Positions 46,889 to 57,979 of a DNA stretch of 64,000 bases are shown piece by piece. Within the stretch, counting starts at the first letter, position 1. Every line of letters begins with the position of its first letter. A program made the position numbers and the translations under genes. This stretch comes from Lithodes maja (taxonomy: Eukaryota; Arthropoda; Malacostraca; Decapoda; Lithodidae). The stretch lies in the NCBI GenBank assembly GCA_037953745.1, contig JBAKBP010013010.1, positions 1 to 64,000 of the forward strand, given 5' to 3'. Under the pieces are notes generated by a model, which did no database searches, was not told where the DNA came from, and was given only the letters and a program-made list of their open reading frames with translations.

Positions 46889-48656
46889 ATCTCGAAGAAA
46901 AGAGATATGTGAGAGGAATAAGGTGATGGGAGAAGAGCAAAATGGGTTCAGGAAAGACAGAAGAGGTGAAGACAACATGTTCGTGATAAGGGAGGTGATA
47001 GAGAAGTGGAATAAAAGTGGAAAGAAGGGATACATAGCGTTCCTGGACATAGAGAAAGCATATGACAGGGTGAATAGGTATAAGATAAGTAAGGTGTTGG
47101 AGAAGGTGGGAATGAGCAAGAAGGTTGTGACCATAATAAAGAGTATGTATAAGAGCACAAGAGGGAAATACAGTCTAGGAGACATCGAGACGGAATGGGT
47201 GAAGAGCAAAAGAGGAGTGAGACAGGGCTGTGTACTATCACCGTGGCTATTTGGGATGTATACTGAGGAGTTGGCAGTGAGAGTTGGGAAGACGGGAATA
47301 GGGATCAATGTGGGAGAGAGGGTACTGAACATATTGATGTACGCTGACGACGTGGTAATTATGAGCGAAAGTAAAGAAGACCTGCAAACTCTGCTAGATG
47401 TGGTGACTAAGTACGGTGAGGATTTCAATGTTAATTTCAGTAGCGAAAAGAGTCAAGTGCTTGTGGTGAATGGAGGCGCAGAAGACGAGGATGAAACCTG
47501 GTCGCTTGGTGGTATTACTATAAGGAGAGTAAGGGAATATAAATACCTGGAAATGATAATGGACGAGAAAGGGTGCGATAGATAGAACCAAGAATGCGAG
47601 GTTGTCAAGAGCGAATCAGTGGGTGGGAAGGCTGGGCAGTGTAGCGAGGACAAGAGCAAATAAGTATGAAGTGGTAAGAGGAGTATGGAAGGGAATGGCT
47701 GTACCAAGTTTGATGTATGGGCTAGAAACCATGAAATGGACGGCGAATGACCTGGCGAAAATGGAGGTGACCCAAAACAAAATTGGTAGAATGGCCCTGG
47801 GTGCAAACAAGCTCGCGGCAGTGGAGGCCGTGAGAGGAGAAGCAGAGTGGAGCTCCTTCGCCGAAAGAATAGCGAAGGGAACGCTGAGATACAGGGTGAG
47901 AGTGGAAAGAATGGACGAGAACAGATGGGCACGGAGGGTGTATGAATGGACAAAGGAGGAGAGCAAGTGGAATAGGATGTGTGATAAGAAAATAGAGGAG
48001 CATGGGATGCGTGGAATAATGATGGGTGAGAGTATGAGAATGTGGAGCTCAGGGAAGTGGAAAAATGAGATAAACACGCGGGTCCAAGATAAGGGTAGGG
48101 ACGAGTGGATGGAAAGAATGAGGCAAAAGAGTTCACTAGACTGGTATATGGCAAAAAATAGTCCAAGAAGTGAACTTTTCTATGATGGTAGTATGGGGAG
48201 TGAGTTGCTGTTCAAGGCGCGAACTAAATCCCTGGAGGTGAACAACCGGACATACAGGTGGAACAATGAGGGTAGTAGGATCTGTAGAATGTGCGACGGG
48301 GGACGGGATGAGACCATCGAGCACATACTGCTAGAATGTGATAAGTACGGGAGGGAAAGAGAAATTATGATCAGTGCAGTGAGACAGGAAGTAGGAGAGG
48401 TACAGTGGAACGGGTTGATAGAAGTTATGCAATGGGACCCTCTGCGTATGGTGCTATTCCTGCTAGGTCTAACCACGATAGATAAGTGGAATAACACAAC
48501 CATTGAGAAGGTAAAAGACTTCCTGGAGAGAATGTGGTTGAAGAGAAGCATATAGTGGTAACCTAGGCAATCTAATTGCCATCCCTGGAGAGAGAGCCGA
48601 TCCTAAGGCCACACCTTTGATCCGTTCAGGTTGACTCTCACACCAAGACCAAGACC
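46889..48656 (+). mobile_element. LINE-e: 5'-truncated LINE inserted in LINE-c ORF1
   Basis: The plus strand encodes an RT with QNGFRKDRRGEDN, FLDIEKAYDRVNR, GVRQGCVLSPWLFGMY and MYADDVVI. After one frameshift at about 47570-47585 comes a long C-terminal part with a CCHC-like zinc finger (CRMC, then H and C in TIEHILLEC), ending at 48555. All RT catalytic residues in view are intact. Its RT differs from the other LINEs here, with GVRQG rather than GVPQG. The flanks repeat AGGTC (46884-46888, 48656-48660), and joining them restores the frame of LINE-c ORF1. The 3' end carries ACCAAG repeats. Confidence 0.87.
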
Positions 48657-48985
48657 AAGGTCCAGTCGTCGTGTTGCTTCATTTAGTTGTGCTTTTAATT
48701 CATTATTTTCATGGTGAAGCTTGGAGAGCTGCTCCATGTGGATTGATAGTCCAGTGTTGTGCTGCTTCAGTTGCTCTTCAGATTCGGATAGTCCATTCTG
48801 AGTGAATTCCAGGCTGGATATCACTTCAGCGAGCTTCTGTTCATTTGATTTAATATAATCAATAAACCGTCTCTCAAGTCTATCCACTGAATCATTATAA
48901 CAATTGCGCTGACTGTCCAACAGTAACTGTATCCCAGTATGTGACTGAGGATCCTTTTCGCTTTTGCCTGACGCTACACATTTTC
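48657..48985 (-). pseudogene. LINE-c: N-terminal half of ORF1, coiled coil
   Basis: The minus strand encodes a CGKC pair, then DSQRNCYNDSVDRLERRF and a long heptad-rich coiled coil (about 70 residues) ending ATRRLD at the LINE-e junction. A coiled coil ahead of an RNA-binding domain is the usual build of trimeric LINE ORF1 proteins. The upstream edge near 48985-49020 meets LINE-f sequence. Confidence 0.78.
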
Positions 48986-49021
48986 CACATAACCTCTCTT
49001 ATTCACTACCAGAATTTCTGT

Positions 49022-50140
49022 TCAAAACAGCGCAAACATCCTATATAAAGAACTAGCTAGCATGGAAACCCCTAACCGTGAAAGATGAACCCCATCCCTT
49101 GCGTACATTTTATCTTTCCCATAGAAACGGTCCCAGTTATCAATGAATGGTATTCCTTTTTCTTTGCAATATTTCTCCAACTGGCAATTGATATCAATCA
49201 CCCTGGATGTCCATTCTTTAGGAACTCCTCTTCTAGGTAGGATACTATGTATAACAGGGATCCCTTCCTTTATCCTAACTTTATCAAGCACTTCCCGATA
49301 ATCCTTCAGCAATTCCTCACTTCTTCCCTTACCAACATCGTTACTCCCGGCACAGAAACAGATAATGGAGTTATCTCCAGCATCTTCCAAGATGTGGTCC
49401 ATCTTCTCTAAAAACCTTCCCAAATCCATGACCAGGCAGGCAAACAACCTCCCTAAGCTTTGTGAGGTTAGCCCTAACTAATTAGTGTCTTACCATGGAG
49501 TTGCCCACAATCGACACAGACTTGCCTTATCCTAGGGGCAATCCGGATTTGGTAGCAGCAGGGGTTCTAGGAGAGGCTCCTGGTGCTCCTGTGGTTGCGG
49601 TAGTGGCAGCTGGTGCTCCCTTGGTGGTAGTAGTGGTAACTGGTGCTCCCGTGATGGTGGTAGTAGCTGCAGGTACTTCCGTGGTAGCGGCAGGCACTTC
49701 TGTGTTGGTGGCAGGATCACTACGACTCCCACCCTTTTCCTGATTAAAACATTCACTCACTTGAGATGAATGTGAAGGGGGTACCCTTCATATGCATCTC
49801 AAGTGAGTGAATGTTTTAGTCACTCTCACTCCTACTTCACTATCCTGCTTACAGAGGGTAACTTTCCCACCCTTATTGTCTATGACCTTCCATGAGTATA
49901 ATGATTAGTTAGGTTCAACCTCTCTCTTCCCTTTACTCGAATTGCAAAGTTCCTCTAAACTAATTATGTTAAGCTAAATTATCATCCTTTTACAAGTTTC
50001 CTTCCCTCTGAATATTTACGTTAACCTCCCTCTGAGATTGAACCTGCTCCCTTTTCACACTCAACTCTTCCCTCACCTCAAGGAAGAGAGAACAAAGTTC
50101 GGTGCAAGACTCAACCTCCATACCTGCCATTTTATCCCAA
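49022..50140 (-). pseudogene. LINE-f: ORF1 with an SGNH esterase-like domain
   Basis: On the minus strand a start-like MAGMEVESC lies at about 50135, followed by a short coiled coil, a damaged middle and a low-complexity Pro/Ala/Thr stretch (49540-49740). An SGNH hydrolase domain follows: block I VSIVGNSMV (about 49495-49525), block III AGSND and block V DGVHLSRLG. The Ser, Asn and Asp/His positions can all be seen. Stops and at least one frameshift (near 49450) break it. SGNH esterase domains in ORF1 are known for CR1-like LINEs. I see no matching ORF2 next to it. Confidence 0.75.
49745..49818. repeat. Long palindrome inside LINE-f ORF1
   Basis: The arms 49745-49768 and 49795-49818 are perfect 24-base inverted copies. 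Between them an inner stem (AATGTGAAGGG against CCCTTCATATG) pairs with a few mismatches around a GGTACC centre. The whole 74 bases can fold into one hairpin. It doubles a short piece of the ORF1 coding sequence in inverted form. Confidence 0.9.
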
Positions 50141-50379
50141 AGCTAGCTAATAAAACAAAACTAAATAGATAAATCAAATACTAACAGCTAATCACTGAGC
50201 TAAAACACTGCAAAACGTGCACTTAAACACTTGCCACCAACTACAGGTAAGCTAGAATGGTCACAATTCACTTGGCGCACTGAGGTCACTAGGGTTGCTA
50301 AGGACAGGCTAAAGACATGTCCTCACTCTAGGAAGGTCTACCGTATACTAGGTATTGTGTACAAGCTTACTTGCTGATG

Positions 50380-50990
50380 TGAAGAAAGATTGGTAAAATT
50401 TGTTCAATCTTGGGAATGAGACTTAAACAGATTAAGGGTGGGAGTGTGTTGAAAGGCTGGTGCCCCCCACTCTCTGTAAGGGAGGGGGTATACAATGAGA
50501 GAGCTCTGAAGAACATTAATTATTGTAATAGCGGTACAAGAGTGAGATGATGTAACATTGCGGCGTGTAGAGATACATTTGGGGGAATTAGTAAGAGGAG
50601 GTGAGTTGATGAGAAAATACTTTCGACGCTACCCTTTTGAGAAGTGCGGTATGGGGGGAATATCCCCCACACATGCAAACAATACTTGATACATTAGCAC
50701 ACTGTGCCCCTATACAGAGCAAGAAGCTGTGCGGGGGTGAAGAACCCACAGATATGGTTGAGCACACTTAACTTCTGGGAAGCTGTTTTAGCAAGAGTGG
50801 TAATATGATCTTTCCAAGAAAGGCCAACATAAATAGAAAGACAAAGAATAGTGTGAGAAGATGAAGGGTTGATGTGTGTAATTTTTAAAAATCTGTGGAA
50901 GTCTTTGATAGGTAGATATAGGGAGAAATTGGGTTTTGGAAGCATTGAAGGTAACAAGATCTCTGCCCGATTAAGAAATGGTTGATATAT
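50380..50990 (-). pseudogene. LINE-g part 4: RT thumb and tail
   Basis: On the minus strand: LVTFNASKTQF, LSWKDHITTLAKTASQKL, TPAQLLALYRGTV, then CSSELSHC and PPPLQR-like blocks with many stops. This is the end of the Jockey-like RT begun at 52437-54302. It fades out at about 50380. Confidence 0.78.
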
Positions 50991-51002
50991 CAGAAGATAG
51001 GC

Positions 51003-51489
51003 GTGTTATGGACACATCATGTGCTTAGATTGATATGCAGGATTCGAAACTACATAATAAATCGTAGGCTTGTCCACCATTCTGTAACTGTCTTCGTAGC
51101 GCAATGGATAAATGCACTGAATTTCGGTGTGAACATCCAAGGTTCGAATCCCTGGACTCCCACATGTATTTGTTGATTTAATTAATTGAGCTTAGGAGTA
51201 AAGTCGGTTGGTGGAGGTAACATAATAATTAATTCAGGTTCAGGGGTAGTTTATAGAGAGGCCTTCCTTAGGGTTAAGGCCCCATTAATTACTCCTTCCA
51301 TTCATCTACCCACAGCCTATGATAGCGCAGTTGGAAAGTGTGTACATGCTTAGATTGATATGCAGGATTCGAAACTACATAATAAATCGTAGGCTTGTCC
51401 ACCATTCTTTAACTGTCCTCGTAGCGCAATGGATAAATGCACTGAATTTCGGTGTGAGCATCCTAGGTTCGAATCCCTGGACTGCCACA
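51003..51489 (+). repeat. tRNA-derived SINE array, units 1 and 2
   Basis: Units repeat with a period of 325 bases (GTAGCGCAATGG at 51096 and 51421). Each contains a tRNA-Arg-like head (51091-51164, 51416-51489) with A box TAGCGCAATGGATAA and B box GGTTCGAATCC. About 95 bases earlier there is a second, weaker tRNA-like promoter (GATAGCGCAGTTGG at 51321 with AGGATTCGAAAC). A body of about 150 bases (GAGTTTAGGAGTAAAGTCGG-like) links them. Unit 1 lacks the first A box. No head folds as a clean tRNA, so these are SINE copies and not tRNA genes. Confidence 0.8.
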
Positions 51490-52038
51490 TTTTTTTTTTT
51501 TTTTTCTATATTCCAACTTACTTCCTCTCGGGCATAGGCTGAGAGCCTTAACATTCACCGCTTTACAATGAACAGTGAAGCCCGTGAGGTTTTGTTCCAG
51601 TATAGGGAGTGAGACATGTGAAGCACGTAGAGTACAACGAGCACCTGCCATCTTGCCTTCACATGAGGCACGGTGCTCACTCATGGCCCGAAACGACCTC
51701 ATCTCTGAAGCCACCTCGTTCCTATGCTTCACTGTCTCATCCCCTACACTCGGACTCTCACACTTACACACACACACAACGCCACCTGTTGAGCAGATAA
51801 CTCACCAGGCATTGCACCCCTATAGCATATTTTGAATATGGGAATATTCATACAGTGCTATTTAATCAGGGAACAATGAGGGTATTTTATTGACGTTTCG
51901 GTGGGCTTGTGGTAATGCACTGATACCAGGTACAGCACAAATTCCATCCCAATAATATCTTCCCATTGATACATCGGGATTTGAACCCGGGACCTTTGGA
52001 TTACCAGGCCAGTGGCAAGACCACTCCACCACACCTCC
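51490..52038 (-). mobile_element. SINE with tRNA-like head and A16 tail, inserted in the array
   Basis: On the minus strand this insertion starts near 52038 with GGTGTGGTGGAGTGGTC, then GGTCCCGGGTTCAAATCC (B box). It runs about 480 bases of body and ends in A16 (T16 at 51490-51505). The head differs from the array heads. The element breaks unit 2 between its tRNA-Arg-like head and its body. No protein frame is evident. Confidence 0.75.
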
Positions 52039-52436
52039 CCTATTTGTATTTGTTGATTTCATTAATTGAGTTTAGGAGTAAAGTCGGTTGGTGGAGGTAA
52101 CATAATAATGCATTCAGGTTCAGGGGTAGTTTATAGAGAGGCCTTCCTTAGGGTTAAGGCCCCATTAATTACTCCTTCCATTCATCTACCCACAGCCTAT
52201 GATAGCGCAGTTGGAAATTGTGTACACGCTAAGATTGATATGCAGGATTCGAAACTGCATAATAAATCGTAGGCTTGTCCACCATTCTTTAACTGTCTTC
52301 GTAGCGCAATGGATAAATGCACTGCATTTCGGTCTGAGCATCCTAGGTTCGAATCCCGGAACTGCCATATGTATTTGTTGATTTCATTAATTGAGTTTAG
52401 GAGTGAAGTCGGTTGGTGGAGGTAACATAATAATTT
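52039..52436 (+). repeat. tRNA-derived SINE array, rest of unit 2 and unit 3
   Basis: The body of unit 2 resumes at about 52040, followed by unit 3 with tRNA-like promoters at 52201 and 52296-52369 and a further body copy that stops near 52436. LINE-g RT sequence continues right after it. The units are about 95 percent alike by eye. Confidence 0.78.
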
Positions 52437-52847
52437 TGAGCGATTGCATGCTGGGTTCTTCGGGTAACCTAGTTGGATAGTGAAAGGTAGAGTCATCACC
52501 TTATGAATGGATAGGATTGGAGGTACAGTTGAGAAGGTCACTGATGAATATTGGAAAGTGAACTGGAGACAGTACAGGAACATCAGAGTTGTTAGGTTTA
52601 TGTAGTGAGCGATGGCCGTTCACAACCGCAGCTATGGAATGACCCAAGAGGAAATTAGAGACAAAAGCATACAGTAGATGGAGGGATAGAAACTGTAGGA
52701 TTTAGTTTTGGAGGTTAAAGATATATGCAAGAGTCTATCGAAGACTTTTGATATGTCTAGCACAATAGAAAATGTCTCCTCGAAGTCCCGAAAAGAGGAC
52801 GAACAAGAGGTAGTAAGATAAGAAAGAAGATCACCAGTAGAGCACCC
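52437..52847 (-). pseudogene. LINE-g part 3: RT palm
   Basis: On the minus strand: STGDLLSYLTTSCSSSFRDF, LDISKVFDR with the first catalytic Asp, VNGHRSLHK, LSPVHFPIFISDLL and a damaged FADDS block reading GDDSTFHYP. Frameshifts and stops are frequent. It continues part 2 across the MITE and part 4 across the SINE array. Confidence 0.8.
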
Positions 52848-53332
52848 TTAACCTTCAACTATCGGGTAGTTTTGTAACACTACTACCTGCCAAGCGGGCA
52901 GATTTACCCTAAACGAGCATCATTCTATGCTCTTTTTCATGCATAAAGAAGAGCCAGAGCGTAATACAATTATGTATCCGTGAAAGGGCGATAATTGAGA
53001 TTTCCAATGACACCTGAACCATCCTTGTACGACCACGGGTTCTCTTGCAACAATGTTGCAACACGAAGGGAAAAAACCTAAAATACAGTAATTTCCTCAG
53101 TTTTTACCCTGTATAGCTGGACCAGGGAGGTGTAGACATGTGGTGGTGGTGTCAGTGGCGGGACGAGGTCCACGCTGAACGGGTCAGAGCCTGCCTGTGG
53201 TCCTCTCACAGCGTGGACTCTCTCTCAGAGCCGATAATGTGCTCAAAATCGCATAGGACTTAAGGCGGGACCCGCTCTTTAGGCCTAGGTTCTCTAACCG
53301 ACTTAAGGCGGGACCCTCTATTTAAGTGTTAA
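52848..53332. mobile_element. TTAA-flanked MITE, copy 3, in LINE-g RT
   Basis: Flanked by TTAA at 52848 and 53329. The right end, on the reverse strand, begins CACTTAAATAGAGGGTCC, matching the left end of copy 2 (CACTCAAAGAGCGGGTGG). The middle shares GAGCCAGAGCGTAATACAAT and CCTGAACCATCCTTGTACGA with copies 1 and 2. It separates QHGF of the RT (part 2) from KG..STGDLL (part 3). Confidence 0.83.
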
Positions 53333-54302
53333 AGAAACCATGCTGACGATCTGAAAGTAGTTTATGGGAAGACATTATGCTTTAGACATTTTGAATTCAA
53401 AACAATTTCAAAGACTTTAGAGATGCGAGAAATGAGAGCAATTGGACGATAGTTGGAGAGTTGAGAGCAGTCACCCTTTTTTTGGACAGGTTGAATGTGA
53501 GCCAACTTCCAGCAAGAAGGAAAGACGTTAATGAAAAGACAGAGATGGAAGAGTTTGCCTAGACAGGGAGTCGGCACGGAAGAACAGCTTTTGAGTACAA
53601 CAGGAGGAACACCATCAGATCCGTACCCCTTCTTAGTATTTAGACCTGAAAGGGCAGAAATTACATCCTTAGAAGAGATTATGAGAGAGGGAGATGGAGA
53701 GCACCAGCATCATCCTAGGTGGAGTTTTTATCAAACATTTGAACAAAAAGTTAAGCTCTGTCATAGGAAAATGTGGCGCCTCGGTGGTGCTGTCAGAGTG
53801 GAAAAGTGGAGCGAAAGACGAGGAAGTAAAAGTGATGGAGAGGTTTTTTCCTAGATGCCAGAAAGCTTGGGAAGAGCTTGAGTTGGAAAGCTCAGAGCAT
53901 CTATTATTGATTAAATAGTTTTTGACAATTTGCGGAACAGATTTGGTTTGATTCTGGGCAGAAACATAAATAGTACAAGATTCTTGAGTTTCAAGGCGAC
54001 AGCACCATTTGCATTATTCTTCCTTATTTGCGTACAACAGTAGCATAAGCATGAGAATACCAAGATTATTTTGCATTAGACTGAGAGAAAGAAAATGGGA
54101 ATGTATGCCTCCATGCCTGAGAGAATTACCTTGATAATGCGCTTGGCTCAGTCCGAGGGTCCCCGGCCAAAGAATCAAATATAATTGCATGGAAAATCAA
54201 AGACGTACTGCCAAAGAGCCTCCATGTTGGCAGCACCTAATAGCCACAAGCGCCGCCAGCTGGGAGGATCGGATGGCCATACTAGAGAGATAGGATGGGT
54301 AA
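53333..54302 (-). pseudogene. LINE-g part 2: endonuclease-RT linker and RT fingers
   Basis: On the minus strand: LTHPISLVWPSDPPSWRRLW, then ILSGMEAYIP, a linker, GYGSDGVPPVVLKS, HIQPVQKKGDCSQLSNYRP and ISRISKVFE. These are the segment after the endonuclease and the RT fingers of a Jockey-like LINE of a type common in crustaceans. Scattered stops and shifts. It ends in SLTHP at the 8 bp duplication that bounds the large insertion. Confidence 0.83.
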
Positions 54303-54327
54303 GGGAGGGTGAATTAGGTACAGTATG

Positions 54328-54735
54328 TGTACAGTCTACGACAGAACTTGTTGTCATGGCCTGAGGCAATGTGTTAGTTCACTTATCTTTTAATAGATGG
54401 CCCTTTAATCGCTTCTAATAAAAGGGGGCGGGGTTAGTATAGAGGTTGGAAGGAGGAGGAGTCAAACGTGTGTGTGTGTGTGTGTGTGTTCTAGAACAGC
54501 ACTCAGAATAACTTTATTTTAACATAACACACAGGCTATATTATTAGACTAGCCCATGCCGGATCACAAATAAGTAACACACATCAGGTGTTGCGTTATT
54601 TATGGAATTTAATATACAGACAATCAAGTTCCTATCCTTCGAACTTCCCATTCCCCCCTCCTCCCCTTCTCTCTGCTGCCTTCCCCTATCTCCCCCCTTC
54701 TCTCTTTTTCTCTCCCCTTTCTCTCTCCTAACCGA
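54328..54735. repeat. Subterminal inverted repeat, left
   Basis: From TGTACAGTCTACGACAG to a CT-rich stretch, this matches 60690-61122 in reverse orientation over about 410 bases. The match includes a (GT)n tract (54468-54489 against (CA)n at 60963-60983). Similarity by eye is about 85-90 percent with small gaps. Confidence 0.85.
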
Positions 54736-56688
54736 ATATATAATTTTCCTCATCGTCGTGTTCAAAGCTGTCCATAAAAAAAATCTTTGGTGTTTTAATA
54801 ATACTGTTCTTTTACCTTTACTGATTCTCAATTATTAACTCGTATTCTATTATTTACCTTATACAATGTGTTATAGAAAATAAATATATACAGTATGCTC
54901 CGTTGCAAAACACTCAAAGTTGCCAACCTTGGCGTCCTGGTTAGTGTAAACAATCGTATAAATATATAAGTAATTGAAACGGGATGTTATAATCCACGCA
55001 TCAAGACAAGTTGGATCACATTGTAATCTAGCTTTGACCAAATTATAACCAAATATATATATCATAAAGACAAGATAATATCGGCCCAGTTAGAGAAAAC
55101 ACTTTAGATGAGGCGAAACGTGTTTTGTTTTGTAATAAAAACAAATTTTCGTATTAGAGTAAAAAATGTTTTCTTCCATACCACTATTCACAGCACTGTG
55201 GTTGACCAATTCATAATCTACCTTAACATGTTGTTGTTGTTGTTGTTGTTCCCAAAGCTGCCTGGCCGAACAGCCCCAAGGCCAAGGCCATAACCGAGCG
55301 CTCCCACAGAACCCTCCCTGCCGACCACAATAAAGCCTGGGTGACCGAAGCCACTCCATGGCGGGGAGCTAAGGAGGGTGCGGAAACGCCAGGGAAACCA
55401 AAGACCCATCCAGGGCCCTGTGCCCCTCAGCAATTATGAAGAGAAAGTTGAGGGGCAAAGGAAAAATGTGACGCTTCTTGGTAGATTGGGAGGTCAATCC
55501 ACGGAAGAGGCCCCGTCACTTGAGATCTAGAAAATATATAAGTAAAAGGAACAGTCAGAGTAAGCTATGGGTATGGCAGAGATCGCTCAGTTCTCACTCT
55601 GATAGACCAGCCCATCACCACATGACTAGAACCCAATCCTCTCAGCATCAGCTAGGAAAGGCCCTAGAAAGCCGCCTTTGGCGGGGGGATAGCTCCCCTA
55701 TTTCAACCCCTTTCGGGGTTGGGCATCCGCCTACCTTAACATGTCATATTACATATTACCTTAACATGTAATATGACACGCTATGATTATTGCATTATAC
55801 TTTTCTCAGTGGATTCTTAATTACTAGCTTAATTACTGTGGCTTCCCATTATCAGTACACAGTTCGGCGTTACCCATTGTAATGATTTACTATAAATTAA
55901 AATGTAAAACTTGCAAACTAAACAAACCAAAATTGGGACAAGGACAATATAAAGTCAAATTAAATTATCAAAATCGCTATGTGGAAACAACGCTTACTAA
56001 AATGAAAACTATTAAATAAAAGAACACAATCCACCACATAGGGTGTACATTACTACATGAGCAAGTTAATCTGTTTCCCAAGCAAACTAATCGCACATAT
56101 AACAACGCACTATCGTCACGTTAAAGGAAGTAGTCAAGTTTGGGAAGTCCGGGACGTTCTGGCAAATTTTACTAAACTCTGCATGAATAAAGAAACTAAA
56201 TGTTAAATGTCAAAATATTATTTAAAATCAAATTTGCAACATGACAAGACATTAACAATAGTACAAAATACAAATATTGATAAGATATCTATACTATTAC
56301 AAAATAATATATAAAATACAGTACAGCACTCACTAACGATAGTGCTATCGGGTAGGTACCTGTAAGCATAGCATGCCTCAAGTGACCCCTATCAATAACT
56401 ACCCTACAAATAACCTACATTTATCGCACAAATAAACTAAGGAAATCGCAAAAGTAAGCAATTGATACTATCGACAATGAATACATATAATATAAAGACA
56501 AATAATTGCAAAATATGAAGTAACAACAGATTTAAACAAAGAGTACTCTTTTAACAAGAACAATAAATTTAAAAAATCATCAATATTAATATTAATAATA
56601 GAATAAGAAAAAGAAAAAGATAAACAATAAATACAGACAAAAAACAATAAATACAGACAAAAAGTAAGCAGAGGTTATACAAGAAACT
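54736..56688. other. Noncoding interior of the large insertion
   Basis: I see no gene in about 1.95 kb. It includes a (GTT)n run (55227-55250), a GC-rich segment (55250-55730) that could be an old repeat and a short inverted repeat around TTAACATGT.AATATGACA at 55735-55780. An AT-rich region follows (55780-56690). Confidence 0.5.
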
Positions 56689-57111
56689 TCAAGTTAAAAA
56701 TGCTTGATTAAAATTATTGATGTCAAATTTTAGAATACAGTCACAATAATTGACCCTAAAAAGATTAAATTTATGGAACAATTTACTTGCCTCAAAACCT
56801 CTGTCCACTAAGAGTCTGTATAGTAACCTAGCTCTAGCCCAAAAGTCATCTACTTTAGTGCAGATTTTACAAAATCTTATTAATTGGGAATAAAAACAAT
56901 TATAAGTTATTTTACTATCGATATTACTACTAGGGAAAGGAAAGTTTATTACGTTAAAATTAAAATCATCAACTTTGTGATATACTTTAAGTATGCACTG
57001 TTCATTAACAATCTCTATATTTATATCAAGAAAATTTTCAACTTTATAATTTACGTTACATTGTGTGAGGGGAATAGAATTAGGGTAAATAAGTTTAGCA
57101 ACTTTATTATA
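56689..57111 (-). pseudogene. C-terminal tail of a Penelope-like or related RT
   Basis: The minus-strand frame is open for about 140 codons without a usable start codon. It contains ENFLDINIEIVN, LKVYHKVDDFNFNVINFPFP, then SNIDS, CFYSQLIRFCKIC, RARLLYRLLVDRGF and LFHKFNLF. The FLDI block followed by a VYxK block is the order found after the active site in Penelope-like RTs and some related invertebrate RTs. The active-site part is missing or lies in the unreadable AT-rich sequence upstream. A (TATAC)n run at 57108-57130 marks the upper edge. Confidence 0.55.
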
Positions 57112-57424
57112 CTATACTATACTATACTATTTACTATAAAGTAAGTTATCAAATTGAACAATTAACGATAATCCAAGCAATCTTGTTATGTTGTTTTAAA
57201 GTTGATATACTGTAAATTGTTTAGGCTTTTATATTTTTACTTCGTATTGTTTAAATTATCGTCCAAACATAATTAAAAGTATACTATAGCTCTGTGTATG
57301 TTACCTTGAATTTAATTTAATATGTATTATTTCACCATCATTATGTTACGGTGAACATTGGAAACACATACACATTATATAATACATATAAAGGGATCTT
57401 AAATGTAAACATTTACAATTTATA

Positions 57425-57690
57425 TTTATGAAATCAATATGATCTCCACCCACAAGCTGCATCAACTACCTCCTGTATTCTCGTTGGAGCTGATTTAAAC
57501 ATTTTCCAACTTATATTAGGGCGGCGACGGATTCCCCCCCCCCCCCCCCCCCCCCCCCCGATCCCACTCTTTCCAATCCTAACCTGAACCACATTCCACT
57601 CCATGACATGATGGCCCACAAATTCTCTATTGGGTTCATGTCACACACCCTTGTGGACCAGCTAAACCCCGGATGGGGTCAGGTCAGGTG
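57425..57690 (-). pseudogene. Tc1-like transposase, C-terminal scrap
   Basis: The minus strand reads WSTRVCDMNPIENLWAIM, which matches the DxNPIENLW block holding the last acidic residue of Tc1/mariner transposases. After a G26 run and a frame change it reads RPNISWKMF, then RIQEVVDAACG, as in the C-terminus of that family. Only about 80 codons remain. Confidence 0.72.
57534..57559. repeat. C26 homopolymer
   Basis: A run of 26 C within the Tc1-like remnant. Its length may be unreliable in any assembly. On the minus strand it can form G-quadruplex structures. Confidence 0.9.
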
Positions 57691-57979
57691 AAGATATTGA
57701 AGGATAAGCCTTCACAACGGCACCTCGTAGCTACTTTCTACTTTTCCTATTTTCTGAAGAGTGTAGAGTACAAAGGAGTACAAAGGAAATCAAGCAACAA
57801 TAGATCTAGTGACCCTTCTAGGTTGCTTGTCCTCCAAAACACTGAGGATCAAGTGTCCAAACAGTGGTTTAGAGTGGGTAAGGGAACATTGGAAAGGGAA
57901 TTACTGACCTGGAACTAATGTCCGTGGCAGGATTAGGAAGTTAGTAGGGGACAGATGGGTTAGTAACTGAGGGGGGGAT

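Noticed and set aside
49495..49743. Plus-strand frame rich in Ala and Val
   Set aside because: It is the antisense of the Pro/Ala/Thr-rich linker of LINE-f ORF1 and has no motif of its own.
51091..51164. Possible functional tRNA-Arg genes at 51091, 51416 and 52296
   Set aside because: Promoter boxes are good but acceptor and anticodon stems do not pair properly, and the copies sit inside a SINE repeat.
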